From Oscillospiraceae bacterium (GTDB taxonomy: Bacteria > Bacillota > Clostridia > UMGS1840 > HGM11507), in the NCBI GenBank assembly GCA_015068525.1, contig SVKJ01000007.1, positions 10,127 to 74,126 of the forward strand: DNA of 64,000 bases, in the 5' to 3' direction. The translations under genes and the position numbers were made by a program. Positions 8,009 to 15,682 of this stretch are shown here, piece by piece. Under the pieces are notes generated by a model. That model made no database searches. It was not told where the DNA came from and saw only the letters and a program-made list of their open reading frames with translations. Positions within the stretch are counted from its first letter, which is position 1. The number at the start of each line of letters is the position of its first letter.

Positions 8009-8019
8009 ATCCTTAAATT

Positions 8020-8300
8020 AAATGCGATGACCAGAAAATAGTAGGTTGGAAAGAACATGGAGAGAGTTGCCGGATGGTGCGAGGCAAACGGGGCGTCCTT
8101 CCCGAATTCCTTCTGTTAGCAGTGCACTGAACAAGATTAATCTTAAGTAGGAGGCAACGGGTGTTCCCGTTACAGAACTAAGGTATTTTAAGTACCTGAC
8201 AAGGTCGCTACCGTGAGATAGCGATAAACTGAGGTGGTACCACGGAAATGATATTTTCGTCCTCTGTATCCTTAAACAGGATTGCAGAGGATTTTTTTAT
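8020..8300 (+). promoter_or_regulatory. T-box riboswitch, probable Phe (TTC) specifier
   Basis: The leader shows the T-box layout. Stem I carries the AG-bulge region AGAGAGTTGCC with GGTGCGAGGC near 8061-8087. The specifier loop GAATTCC places TTC (Phe) at 8107-8109. The conserved antiterminator AGGTGGTACCACGG is at 8232-8245. An intrinsic terminator formed by TCCTCTG (8260-8266) and CAGAGGA (8285-8291), then seven T, ends the leader. Uncharged tRNA should stabilise the antiterminator and turn on the downstream genes. The T-box call is secure; the codon assignment is read by eye and less certain. Confidence 0.9.
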
Positions 8301-8350
8301 TCCTGTAAGACCTGTTAAAAAGTTATATTATCAGGAAAGGATGAGTAAAA

Positions 8351-9658
8351 ATGAGCAACAACTACTATCAGAAAGAAATCGAAACCATGCCTTATGAAGA
8401 AATGAAGAAACTTCAGTCGGAAAAACTGAAAAAACAAGTTAAACACGTTTATGAGAATGTGGAATACTACCGTAATCTTATGGACGAAAAAGGCGTCAAA
8501 CCCGAAGATATAAACGGTATTGAAGATTTACACAAACTGCCGTTTCTTACAAAAGCAGATTTAAGAGATGCTTACCCTTACGGACTTTTGGCAAAGCCTT
8601 TAGAAGATTGTGTACGTATCCATTCGACATCAGGAACAACGGGAAGGCGTGTTGTTGCTTTCTACACACAAAACGATGTTGATTTGTGGGAAGATTGCTG
8701 TGCCCGTGCTATTGTTGCAACAGGAGGCAGTAAAAAAGACGTTTGTCAGGTAGCCTATGGTTATGGATTATTTACAGGCGGTTTCGGACTTCACGGAGGT
8801 GCTTCCAAAGTTGGATGTCTTACACTTCCTATGTCATCAGGAAATACCGAACGTCAGATTCAGTTTATGACAGACCTTAGTGCAACAATTCTTTGCTGTA
8901 CACCTTCTTATGCGGCATATATTGGCGAAACTTTGAAAGAACAGGGATATAAACCTGAAGATATTCCCCTAAGAGCCGGAATTTTTGGTGCAGAACCATG
9001 GACCGAAGAAATGAGAAAAAGCATTGAAGGAACACTTGGTATTAAGGCTTATGATATATATGGTCTTACTGAATCAACAGGACCGGGAGTTGCATTTGAA
9101 TGTTCGGAACAAACCGGTATGCATATAAACGAAGACCATTTTATTGCAGAAATCATTGACCCTGATACAGGCGAAGTGCTTCCTGAAGGTGAAAAAGGTG
9201 AATTAGTATTCACTTCACTTGATAAAGAAGCGTTTCCGCTTCTTAGATACAGAACAAGAGATATTTGCGTTCTTTCAAGAAAAAAATGCTCTTGCGGAAG
9301 AACACTTGTTAAAATGGCAAAACCAATGGGAAGAACCGACGATATGCTTATAATAAGGGGTGTTAATGTATTCCCAAGCCAGATTGAAACTGTTCTTTTA
9401 AACGAAGGCTATCAGCCTAACTACCAGATTGTTGTTGACAGAAAGAATAATACAGATACATTTGAAGTTAATGTAGAATTGTCACCTGAACAATTCACCG
9501 ACAAAGTAAGCGAAGTACTTGCAATGGAAAAATCTCTTGCAAACGCTATGAAAACAATGCTTGGCATAAATCCTTCCGTTCATCTTGTAGCACCTAAAAC
9601 AATTGCGAGAAGCGAAGGAAAAGCAGTTCGTGTAATTGATAAACGTAAGTTAATTTAA
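8351..9658 (+). CDS. paaK: Phenylacetate-CoA ligase family adenylate-forming enzyme
   Basis: 435-residue AMP-binding enzyme. The phosphate-binding loop STSGTTGR is at 92-99, the adenylation motif YGLTESTGPG at 237-246, RTRD at 301-304, and the hinge region GRTDDMLIIRGVNVFP at 327-342; a CSCG pair lies near 313-316. Family members join phenylacetate or indoleacetate-type aryl acids to CoA through an acyl-AMP. In Clostridia the gene is often near indolepyruvate oxidoreductase, suggesting ATP recovery from aromatic amino-acid fermentation; those oxidoreductase genes are absent here. It lies behind a Phe-type T-box and 34 bp before the ACT-domain gene, so it belongs to amino-acid-responsive aromatic metabolism. 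Confidence 0.9.
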   Translation: MSNNYYQKEIETMPYEEMKKLQSEKLKKQVKHVYENVEYYRNLMDEKGVKPEDINGIEDLHKLPFLTKADLRDAYPYGLLAKPLEDCVRIHSTSGTTGRRVVAFYTQNDVDLWEDCCARAIVATGGSKKDVCQVAYGYGLFTGGFGLHGGASKVGCLTLPMSSGNTERQIQFMTDLSATILCCTPSYAAYIGETLKEQGYKPEDIPLRAGIFGAEPWTEEMRKSIEGTLGIKAYDIYGLTESTGPGVAFECSEQTGMHINEDHFIAEIIDPDTGEVLPEGEKGELVFTSLDKEAFPLLRYRTRDICVLSRKKCSCGRTLVKMAKPMGRTDDMLIIRGVNVFPSQIETVLLNEGYQPNYQIVVDRKNNTDTFEVNVELSPEQFTDKVSEVLAMEKSLANAMKTMLGINPSVHLVAPKTIARSEGKAVRVIDKRKLI

Positions 9659-9692
9659 TTGTCTTATAAATTCAGGAAAGGAGAATTTTAAA

Positions 9693-10124
9693 ATGGCTAT
9701 TAAACAATTAACAGTATTTGTTCCTAACAGAAAAGGTACAATTGTTGCAGTAACAGATATACTTGCTAAAAACGATATTAATTTAAGAGCACTCTCTATT
9801 GCAGAAACAGAGGATTTTGGTATTCTTCGTCTTATTGTAAATGATGAAAACAAAGCAGAAAAAGTGCTTGGAGAACAGGGGTATCTTATTAAAGTAGTTG
9901 ATGTTGTAGGTGTTAAAATCGGTGATGCACCCGGTAAACTTACAGCAGCACTTGATGTTCTTGATAAAAATGATATTAACGTTGAATATCTTTATGCATT
10001 TATGGCTCGTACCGAAAAGCATGCTTATGTTGTTTTAAGAGTTGAAAACAATAAAACAGCCGAAGAAGCACTGTCAAGTGCAGGATTTAAACTTATTACA
10101 GAAGCAGATATAAACAAACTGTAG
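9693..10124 (+). CDS. Tandem ACT-domain protein
   Basis: 143 residues made of two ACT domains, the first starting at KQLTVFVPNRKGTIVAVTDILAKNDINLRALSI and the second near GVKIGDAPGKLTAALDVLDKNDINVEYLYAF. ACT domains bind amino acids and usually regulate enzymes; here no enzyme domain is attached. Genes of this type regularly follow phenylacetate-CoA ligase genes in anaerobes, so it probably senses an aromatic amino acid or controls the ligase (inference). The ATG is preceded by AGGAAAGGAG, and the gene is in the T-box operon. Confidence 0.88.
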   Translation: MAIKQLTVFVPNRKGTIVAVTDILAKNDINLRALSIAETEDFGILRLIVNDENKAEKVLGEQGYLIKVVDVVGVKIGDAPGKLTAALDVLDKNDINVEYLYAFMARTEKHAYVVLRVENNKTAEEALSSAGFKLITEADINKL

Positions 10125-10150
10125 GAGGAATGTTAAAAAACTCAGAACTG

Positions 10151-10293
10151 ATTGTAGGGGAGGGAACCGAACCCGACCGCACCCTGTGGGTGATGAAGGA
10201 AGGGTGCAGGGCTGTGCTGTAACACAATGAAAACGAGGGTGATTTATTCGCGTGAAGTTTGAATTGATGTTACGAACGGACTTACGTGCCCTC
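10151..10293 (+). repeat. Dispersed repeat A, copy 1
   Basis: About 140 bp shared with 15233-15356 and 52827-52972 (those two inverted relative to this one). Shared blocks include GAGGGAACCGA, TGTGCTGTAACACAATGAAA, CGAGGGTG, GTGAAGTTTGAATTGATGTT and ACGAACGGACTT. The outer end reads ATTGTAGGGG. A tract of TGCAAAATGCAAAA repeats follows to about 10338. No ORF is supported. Confidence 0.8.
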
Positions 10294-10422
10294 CAGTAAA
10301 TGCAAAATGCAAAAGGCAAAGTGCAAAATGAAGGTAAAGATTTTTTGAAAAATCTTTGGAATTTATACTTTTTGCTAAATTCGTCCATTCTGAAGTTTTT
10401 TCCGTATTCCCCCCAATCAAGA

Positions 10423-10473
10423 AAACGGGGATGACTCTTTACACTTTGAAAGTGTAAAGAGTCATCCCCGTTT
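10423..10473. repeat. Perfect 25-bp inverted repeat (long hairpin)
   Basis: Arms 10423-10447 and 10449-10473 are perfectly complementary around one central base. The stem includes CGGGGATGACTCTTTACAC. It may end transcription of the ACT gene, but there is no long T-run and the stem is much longer than a normal terminator. Confidence 0.8.
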
Positions 10474-10549
10474 ATTGTGAATTAACACAACAAGGTTCTC
10501 CGAAAATCTTAAGCCTTTGGCTTTTAGATTTTCGTGAGGTTCTTATTAT
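10471..10549. repeat. Dispersed repeat B, copy 1 (79 bp)
   Basis: By eye this is identical over 79 bp to 34478-34556. It contains a hairpin in which CGAAAATCT pairs with AGATTTTCG and AAGCC with GGCTT. In both places it directly follows another hairpin. Confidence 0.85.
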
Positions 10550-10572
10550 TATATAATAGCAAAGCAAAGTTC

Positions 10573-11601
10573 TCAGTTTAAAATTTTTTCCATCCATATA
10601 TGCGGGCAGTCTTCTTCGTACTCAATTTCTCCGTACTCTGAAAAACCAAGTTTTTTATAAAAATCTTTTGCGTGAAGTTGAGAATGTAAAATAATCTTTT
10701 CTCCGTTTTTTTCTTTAGCATAATCTATAGCACTCTCAACTAAAATTGTTCCTATTTTAAAATTACGATAATTTTTTAAAACTGCCAGTCTTCCTAAAAT
10801 ATAATCTTTGGGATTATCTAAGGTAAATAATCTCAAAGTACCGACAGGAACGCCTTTATAGAAATACACAAAGTGTGTTGCACTATTATCAATCTCATCA
10901 TATTCTTCTAAAAATCCCTGCTCTTTTATAAATACTTCTTCCCTTATGTTTCTTGCCTCGTCAGGAATAACTTTATATACTTTTATTTTACAATCACTCA
11001 TTCTTTGCGAAAAAACGCATCCGCAAAAATTTTGCCTGTATAAATCATACTGCTCGGATAATTCACAGGAGCGTTTATATCCGTTTTCCTTTTTAAAATC
11101 TGACACAAGATATTTTATATTGTACTTTTCTTCAAGTAATAAGCCTATTTCATTTAAAGTATTTGAATTTTTGTGAGGACTTATCGAAAGAGTTGTTGTA
11201 ACATAATCAAAATTATTTTCTTTTGCGTAAGAGAAAGTCTTATCAAGGCGAAGATAAAAACAATCTTTACATCGCCCTGCACCCTCAGGGTACAGTTCTT
11301 TACCCCTTGCAATATCGAAAAATTCGTTGTTGTCATACTTTGGAGCAATTATTTTTATATTTTTTAAATTCATAAGTTCAAGAAGTTTTTTTAATTCTTC
11401 CAGCCTGAAATTATATTCCCTCTCAGGACTGATGTTGGGATTATAGAAAAATAATGTTATATTAAATATATCCTTTAATTTTTCTAAAACCGCACTCGAA
11501 CAAGGAGCACAGCAAACATGAAGAAGCAAAGACGGTTTCTCTTTGCTTCCCCTTATCTTTTCTATTTCTTCTTTGTATAGTTTATAATAATTCTTATTCA
11601 T
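10573..11601 (-). CDS. queH: Epoxyqueuosine reductase QueH fused to a GNAT acetyltransferase
   Basis: 342-residue two-domain protein. Residues 1-197 are a QueH (DUF208) domain with HVCCAPC at 28-34, CKDC at 111-114 and CGC at 193-195, the cysteines that in QueH bind metal clusters. QueH reduces epoxyqueuosine to queuosine in tRNA. Residues about 205-342 are a GNAT-type N-acyltransferase with the acetyl-CoA region RLAVLKNYRNFKIGT (271-285) and a C-terminal AKDFYKKLGF motif. Stand-alone QueH is close to the length of the first domain, so this is a fusion. ATG 11601 fits QueH N-termini; a GTG twelve nt upstream is an alternative. Confidence 0.88.
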   Translation of the reverse strand: MNKNYYKLYKEEIEKIRGSKEKPSLLLHVCCAPCSSAVLEKLKDIFNITLFFYNPNISPEREYNFRLEELKKLLELMNLKNIKIIAPKYDNNEFFDIARGKELYPEGAGRCKDCFYLRLDKTFSYAKENNFDYVTTTLSISPHKNSNTLNEIGLLLEEKYNIKYLVSDFKKENGYKRSCELSEQYDLYRQNFCGCVFSQRMSDCKIKVYKVIPDEARNIREEVFIKEQGFLEEYDEIDNSATHFVYFYKGVPVGTLRLFTLDNPKDYILGRLAVLKNYRNFKIGTILVESAIDYAKEKNGEKIILHSQLHAKDFYKKLGFSEYGEIEYEEDCPHIWMEKILN

Positions 11602-11618
11602 CTTAATAAACACTATTC

Positions 11619-12635
11619 CTAATTTTTGTCGGCGTACGCCTGAATAGTAAGAATATCTTTACAGGTTTTTAGTACTTCTTTTGTAGAGTTGATACTTTCT
11701 TCTCCTTTAATATCCTTTAAAAATTCTTCTAACCCTGTAGTTTCATATCCTTCTTTTTCATAAGGAACAAAACCGTTTGTACCCTCCAAGGCAACCTGTA
11801 ACAAAGCACCGTCAGAACTGTCTATTCCAACATCTTTTGAGCCGCCTTTTAATTTATATTCAATTACACCTTTTGTGCCCCAGATTGTAATTCTCCAGTA
11901 AGTTTCCAAATTAAAACCACAACTTGCAGGAGCAGCATAGGAAACATCGCCTATAAATCCTGCACCGTTATCAAGTTCTATCATAAACTGTCCACAATCT
12001 TTAAAAGATTTAACCTCTTTTGCAAAATGATTCCAGGTACGCGCACAAGTAACTTTTTTAAGTCCAAGTCCGGTAACAAAACGGATAAGGTCAATTCCAT
12101 GAATTGCAATATCGTTTATAGTTCCGCCATGCTTACCTTCTTCAAAATACCACATAGGTCTTACACCATACTGAAGCGGATGCTGTGCAGTCATATTAAC
12201 AGCACCGATTTCCCCTAAATCTCCGTTTAATATAAGTTCACGGATTGTTTTCATACCTTTTTGAAAACGCATTGTAAAGTAGCAACCTACTTTCAGGTTG
12301 TTTTTTGATGCTAAACTTTCAATTTCTGCAAGTTCTGTAAGGCTTGTGCAAATAGGCTTATCACCATATACGTGCTTTCCTGCCTTAAGAGCCTCAATTG
12401 CCTCTTGTCCACGTTCTCCGTAAGATCCACCAAGGCAGATTGCATCAACATTTTTATCGTTTAAAACGTCTTCAAATGTTTCGTAATTAAAAGAAAGCCC
12501 TAACCCGTCTGCAAGTGCTTTCCCTTCCTCTGTATCTTCCCATGCTCCAAGAACGTTTATGTCAGGATTTGCCATTGCCTCATGATATATTTCCCCTGTG
12601 TGTCTGTGTTTGTAACCCACAAATACCAAATTCAT
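11619..12635 (-). CDS. Gfo/Idh/MocA family oxidoreductase
   Basis: 338-residue NAD(P)-dependent sugar or cyclitol dehydrogenase-like protein. The N-terminal Rossmann strand MNLVFVGYKHRHTG is followed by GDKP at 91-94 (the EKP-type motif) and by NDIAIHGID at 174-182, the usual catalytic His-Asp region. The substrate cannot be deduced. The ATG follows AAAGGAG. It is only 17 nt upstream of queH on the same strand, so they may be cotranscribed, though no functional link is obvious. Confidence 0.9.
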   Translation of the reverse strand: MNLVFVGYKHRHTGEIYHEAMANPDINVLGAWEDTEEGKALADGLGLSFNYETFEDVLNDKNVDAICLGGSYGERGQEAIEALKAGKHVYGDKPICTSLTELAEIESLASKNNLKVGCYFTMRFQKGMKTIRELILNGDLGEIGAVNMTAQHPLQYGVRPMWYFEEGKHGGTINDIAIHGIDLIRFVTGLGLKKVTCARTWNHFAKEVKSFKDCGQFMIELDNGAGFIGDVSYAAPASCGFNLETYWRITIWGTKGVIEYKLKGGSKDVGIDSSDGALLQVALEGTNGFVPYEKEGYETTGLEEFLKDIKGEESINSTKEVLKTCKDILTIQAYADKN

Positions 12636-12758
12636 TGTTTTTCTCCTTTAAAATAGATTTACTCATTTAAATATATTATACATATTTATATTTATCTTTT
12701 CAATATCTTTTGTGATTTTTTTGCTATATACTCTCACCTTGTTCGACTGCGATATGAT

Positions 12759-12813
12759 ATAAATTCCATCGGGAATTTATCTCGCTGAATTTAATCGTAA
12801 CACAATTAAATTC
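12759..12813. repeat. Two short palindromes at the cysK 3' end
   Basis: ATAAATTCC/GGAATTTAT (12759-12767 with 12772-12780) and GAATTTAAT/ATTAAATTC (12787-12795 with 12805-12813). The second includes the cysK stop codon and may mark the 3' end of its mRNA; no T-run is present. Confidence 0.5.
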
Positions 12814-13735
12814 TATACATTTCGGTAGAAAGATACCTGTCGCCTGTATCGGGAAGAAGAACAACTATATTTTTACCCTTGTTTTCTTCTCTTTTTGCAA
12901 GTGTAATCCCTGCATAAAGTGCTGCTCCTGACGAAATTCCAACTAAAATGCCTTCTTTTTCCCCTGACATTCTTCCTGCCATATACGCTTGGTCTTCCGT
13001 TACTGTTATTATTTCGTCATAGATTTCAGTGTTTAAAACTTCAGGCACAAATCCTGCACCAATTCCCTGAATACCGTGAGCACCTGATACCCCTTTTGAT
13101 AAAACGGGAGAATTATATGGCTCAACTGCAACTATTTTTATATTACTGTTTTTAGATTTTAAATACTCGCCTACACCTGTTATAGTACCGCCTGTGCCAA
13201 CTCCCGCAACAAATATATCAACCTTACCGTCCATATCTTCATATATTTCAGGACCTGTGGTTTCAAAATGCGCCTTAGCATTTACTTTATTATTGAACTG
13301 GTCGGGAATAAAACTTAAAGGAATAGTTTTTTTAAGTTCCTCTGCTTTTTTTATAGCGCCTGCCATACCTTCTTTCCCATCAGTTAAAACGAGTTCGGCA
13401 CCAAATGCCTTTAAAATTTTACGCCTTTCTTCTGACATTGTTTCAGGCATAACAATTATAGTTTTATACCCTCTTTGAGAAGCAACCAAGGAAAGTCCAA
13501 TCCCAGTGTTTCCGCTTGTAGGCTCAATTATAACCGAGCCTTCTTTTATAAGTCCCTTTTCTTCGGCATCAACAATCATTGCTTTTGCAACCCTGTCTTT
13601 AACTGAGCCTCCCGGATTAAAAAACTCAACTTTGGCATAAAGATTTGCTTTAAGGTTCTCTTCCTTTTCTATTTTTCCTAAATTTACAATCGGTGTTTTA
13701 CCGATTAGTAAATCTATTGATTTATATATGTTCAT
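12806..13735 (-). CDS. cysK: Cysteine synthase A (O-acetylserine sulfhydrylase)
   Basis: 309-residue PLP enzyme that makes L-cysteine from O-acetylserine and sulfide. The PLP lysine is Lys46 in PGGSVKDR (41-48), the substrate loop EPTSGNTG is at 71-78, the phosphate-binding GTGGT at 180-184, and a GISSGA motif lies near the C-terminus. Length and motifs fit the CysK group well. It has its own promoter at 13758-13786; cysE is not nearby. Confidence 0.96.
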   Translation of the reverse strand: MNIYKSIDLLIGKTPIVNLGKIEKEENLKANLYAKVEFFNPGGSVKDRVAKAMIVDAEEKGLIKEGSVIIEPTSGNTGIGLSLVASQRGYKTIIVMPETMSEERRKILKAFGAELVLTDGKEGMAGAIKKAEELKKTIPLSFIPDQFNNKVNAKAHFETTGPEIYEDMDGKVDIFVAGVGTGGTITGVGEYLKSKNSNIKIVAVEPYNSPVLSKGVSGAHGIQGIGAGFVPEVLNTEIYDEIITVTEDQAYMAGRMSGEKEGILVGISSGAALYAGITLAKREENKGKNIVVLLPDTGDRYLSTEMYRI

Positions 13736-13757
13736 TTTAACACTTCCTTTTATACTT

Positions 13758-13786
13758 ATTATACACTTTTAAATACAATAATACAA
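13758..13786 (-). promoter_or_regulatory. Promoter of cysK
   Basis: TTGTAT (13781-13786), 17 nt, TATAAT (13758-13763) on the minus strand, ending about 22 nt before the start codon. Confidence 0.7.
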
Positions 13787-13881
13787 TAAAAAGATGTACT
13801 GTTCTGATTTTTGGAAGTAAGTACTTCATCTTTCACTATTCATTTAAAAATCCTGTCGAACTTAATGAATAATGAATAATT

Positions 13882-13921
13882 CAAAACAAAAATCCTATCT
13901 TTCGACAGGATTTTTGTTTTG
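13882..13921. terminator. Terminator after the sdpI-like gene
   Basis: A 15-bp stem (13882-13896 with 13907-13921), rich in A on one side and T on the other. An upstream AAAAATCCTGTCGAA (starting near 13847) is complementary to its right arm, so an alternative pairing exists. Confidence 0.8.
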
Positions 13922-13965
13922 AAAGAAACGAATGGTTTAGATGCCTGTATGAAAGCAATTTTTTC

Positions 13966-14577
13966 TTACTTTCGTCCTGTGATTATTCCATATACTACAC
14001 CCATAATTGCATATGGTATCAGTAAAAGCAGACATACAATTGAACTAATCGGCGGAAGAAAAATACTTACAAAAAACAACAACCCCATAACAACTGTTTC
14101 ATAACCTATAAATCGGTTTATTTTTCTTGCCTTTTCAGTATTGATATCATAATTTTTAATGTAATCAAACTTTGGCATATAGTTGCCCATTACAAGAAAA
14201 AGAACTCCGACAATAAATGAAACCACTTTTCGTATATCCAAATTCCAACCAAGTCCGTATCCTAAGGTTATAATCTGCAATACAACGGTCAAAGCAGGCA
14301 CAATCCATTTGGTTACTGTTACAAACTTTTTTCTGTCTCCATATTTATGCGAATTTATGTCATTTATCAAACAACAAAACGCTTGCAATACTACCATCAG
14401 TATAGGAAGTCCAAAAACAACAAATCCCTTTGATGCAAAATTATCCGGGGTTCCGTAAATATTAAAGTGAATTGCCATTGTATCCGGCAATTTGGCCCAT
14501 AGCGAAACTCCAAGCAGTATCGGTAACAGACAAACAATACTTGTAATTATAAATGTTTTCCATTTAAAGATTTTCAT
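13966..14577 (-). CDS. SdpI-like membrane protein (DUF1648)
   Basis: 203 residues with about six predicted membrane segments. The N-terminal DUF1648 signature LPDTMAIHFNIYGTPDNFASK follows the first segment, as in Bacillus SdpI, which gives immunity to the SdpC toxin and binds the repressor SdpR. The start codon overlaps the stop of the upstream ArsR-type gene (ATGA), and GGAGG precedes it. Gene order regulator-membrane protein equals sdpR-sdpI. No sdpC-like toxin gene is in the window, so it may protect against foreign toxins or have another role. Confidence 0.85.
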   Translation of the reverse strand: MKIFKWKTFIITSIVCLLPILLGVSLWAKLPDTMAIHFNIYGTPDNFASKGFVVFGLPILMVVLQAFCCLINDINSHKYGDRKKFVTVTKWIVPALTVVLQIITLGYGLGWNLDIRKVVSFIVGVLFLVMGNYMPKFDYIKNYDINTEKARKINRFIGYETVVMGLLFFVSIFLPPISSIVCLLLLIPYAIMGVVYGIITGRK

Positions 14578-14849
14578 TTCATATTACCTCCTAACATGTA
14601 AATCCAACGTATTACATCTTCAAAAACAGATGTGTTCAGTTCATAGTATATAAAATTTTTGTGTTTTTGCTCAGAAATCAGATCTGCTTTTTTTAATTTT
14701 GTTAAGTGATAGGAAACAGTTGCACCCGTCAAATTAAAATGCCCCCCGATTTCCCCTGCTGATTTTTTCCCTTCCTTAAGCATGGACAATATATCGCGTC
14801 GGACTGGATCAGATATAGCTTTTAATGTTTCGTTCATCCCCATTATCAT
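14574..14849 (-). CDS. ArsR/SmtB family repressor, SdpR-like
   Basis: About 91 residues with a winged helix-turn-helix: LKAISDPVRRDILSMLKEGKKSAGEIGGHFNLTGATVSYHLTKLKKADLI. It lacks the cysteine metal-sensing motif of ArsR, as SdpR does. Several in-frame starts exist (14852 GTG, 14849, 14843 and 14837 ATG); the GGGGGTG site fits 14849 or 14843. It should repress its own promoter through the palindromes at 14866-14942, with relief when the SdpI-like protein sequesters it (known for B. subtilis SdpRI, inferred here). Confidence 0.87.
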   Translation of the reverse strand: MIMGMNETLKAISDPVRRDILSMLKEGKKSAGEIGGHFNLTGATVSYHLTKLKKADLISEQKHKNFIYYELNTSVFEDVIRWIYMLGGNMK

Positions 14850-14865
14850 CACACCCCCAAAAAAG

Positions 14866-14942
14866 TATTTAGAAATATTTCTAAATAGACTATACCATAA
14901 AACATATTTAATGTCAATATCTATTTAGAATTTTTTCTAAAT
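14866..14942 (-). promoter_or_regulatory. sdpR-sdpI promoter flanked by two operators
   Basis: A near-consensus promoter on the minus strand, TTGACA (14912-14917), 17 nt, TATAGT (14889-14894), is bracketed by a perfect 22-bp palindrome built on TTTAGAAA (14866-14887) and an ATTTAGAA/TTCTAAAT repeat (14923-14942). The shared half-site and placement suggest binding by the downstream ArsR-type repressor. Confidence 0.8.
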
Positions 14943-14970
14943 TGCATTTTAATATAAAGTATTGGCTTAA

Positions 14971-14998
14971 AAAAAGACACTTGTAAAAGTGTCTTTCT
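14971..14998. terminator. Terminator-like hairpin
   Basis: AAAGACACTT (14973-14982) pairs with AAGTGTCTTT (14987-14996). It closely resembles the hairpin at 15388-15423, and both are followed by TTGTTGG, so the two look duplicated. Confidence 0.6.
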
Positions 14999-15035
14999 TG
15001 TTGGAAGAACGATATAATTTTACTGTCAAGTATAT

Positions 15036-15207
15036 TTTAGCTAAATTTCGCAACAAGTTGCAAAACTAAATTATTGCTTTGCATTAGCTAAATAACTCCT
15101 TTGGAGTAACTAAATTAAATTTGCTTTTAGCTGACCGTAGGTCAATTTAGCTACGAAGTAATTTAGCGTACTTTAGAACATTTAGCTCGCGTCAGCGAAT
15201 TTAGCTG
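15036..15207. repeat. Hairpin array with TAGCTAAAT-type linker, copy 2
   Basis: Homologous to 7725-7934. Matching hairpins include GCAAC/GTTGC where copy 1 has GAAC/GTTC, ACTCC/GGAGT with TTT instead of TTC loop, GACC/GGTC with GTA instead of GCA loop, and TCGC/GCGA with a shorter loop. Linkers ATTTAGCTAC and TTTAGCTC are kept. Confidence 0.75.
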
Positions 15208-15232
15208 AAAAAGAGGGATTCCTGCTTCGCAG

Positions 15233-15356
15233 CCGTTCGTAACATCAATTCAAACTTCACGCGGACAAGCCACCCTCGTTTTCATTGTGTTACAGCACAA
15301 CCCTTGCGCGCTCCCTTCATCGTCCATTAAGGACGCGGTCGCTGCTCGGTTCCCTC
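15233..15356 (-). repeat. Dispersed repeat A, copy 2
   Basis: Runs from CCGTTCGTAACATCAATTCA to TCGGTTCCCTCG and matches copies at 10151-10293 and 52827-52972. It lies between the hairpin array and the tRNA-Ser terminator and is oriented opposite to copy 1. Confidence 0.8.
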
Positions 15357-15385
15357 GTCCTCGGGTTCGAATCCCATTTCTATAG

Positions 15386-15422
15386 ACAACAAAAAAGACA
15401 CTTTTACAAGTGCCTTTTTTGT
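15386..15422 (-). terminator. Terminator of tRNA-Ser
   Basis: A stem of about 16 bp (15388-15403 with 15408-15423, one mismatch) with a T-run after it on the minus strand; it begins at the encoded CCA of tRNA-Ser. Confidence 0.8.
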
Positions 15423-15513
15423 TGGCGGAGAGAGAGGGATTCGAACCCTCGGAACTGTTTCCAGTTCACACACTTTCCAGGCGTGCGCCTTAGACCAACT
15501 CAGCCATCTCTCC
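15423..15513 (-). tRNA. tRNA-Ser (anticodon GGA)
   Basis: On the minus strand the acceptor GGAGAGA (from 15513) pairs with TCTCTCC. A class II variable arm is formed by GAACTG...CAGTTC, the anticodon loop CTGGAAA holds GGA, the T arm has GGTTCGAATCC, and CCA is encoded at 15423-15425. Two ORFs overlapping this gene are not credible. Confidence 0.95.
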
Positions 15514-15682
15514 ATATTCTTTTTTTAAATCTTGTTGCCGTAAGTCAACATATCGGGAATTCATAAGAATTCACATCGATATTACTTCCCGATATGGACA
15601 ATCCACACCATAATATATTATCACAATTTATCTTCAAAATCAAGATAAACTTTTTTATAAAAGTTAAAATCAATCTTTTTAT

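Noticed and set aside
10074..10388. Minus-strand 104-codon ORF after the ACT gene
   Set aside because: It covers repeat A and the TGCAAAATGC tract and the 3' end of the ACT gene; no start signal.
15285..15566. Plus-strand 93-codon and minus-strand 62-codon ORFs over tRNA-Ser
   Set aside because: They read through tRNA-Ser and repeat A; the RERDSNPRN-type peptide is a typical tRNA artefact.
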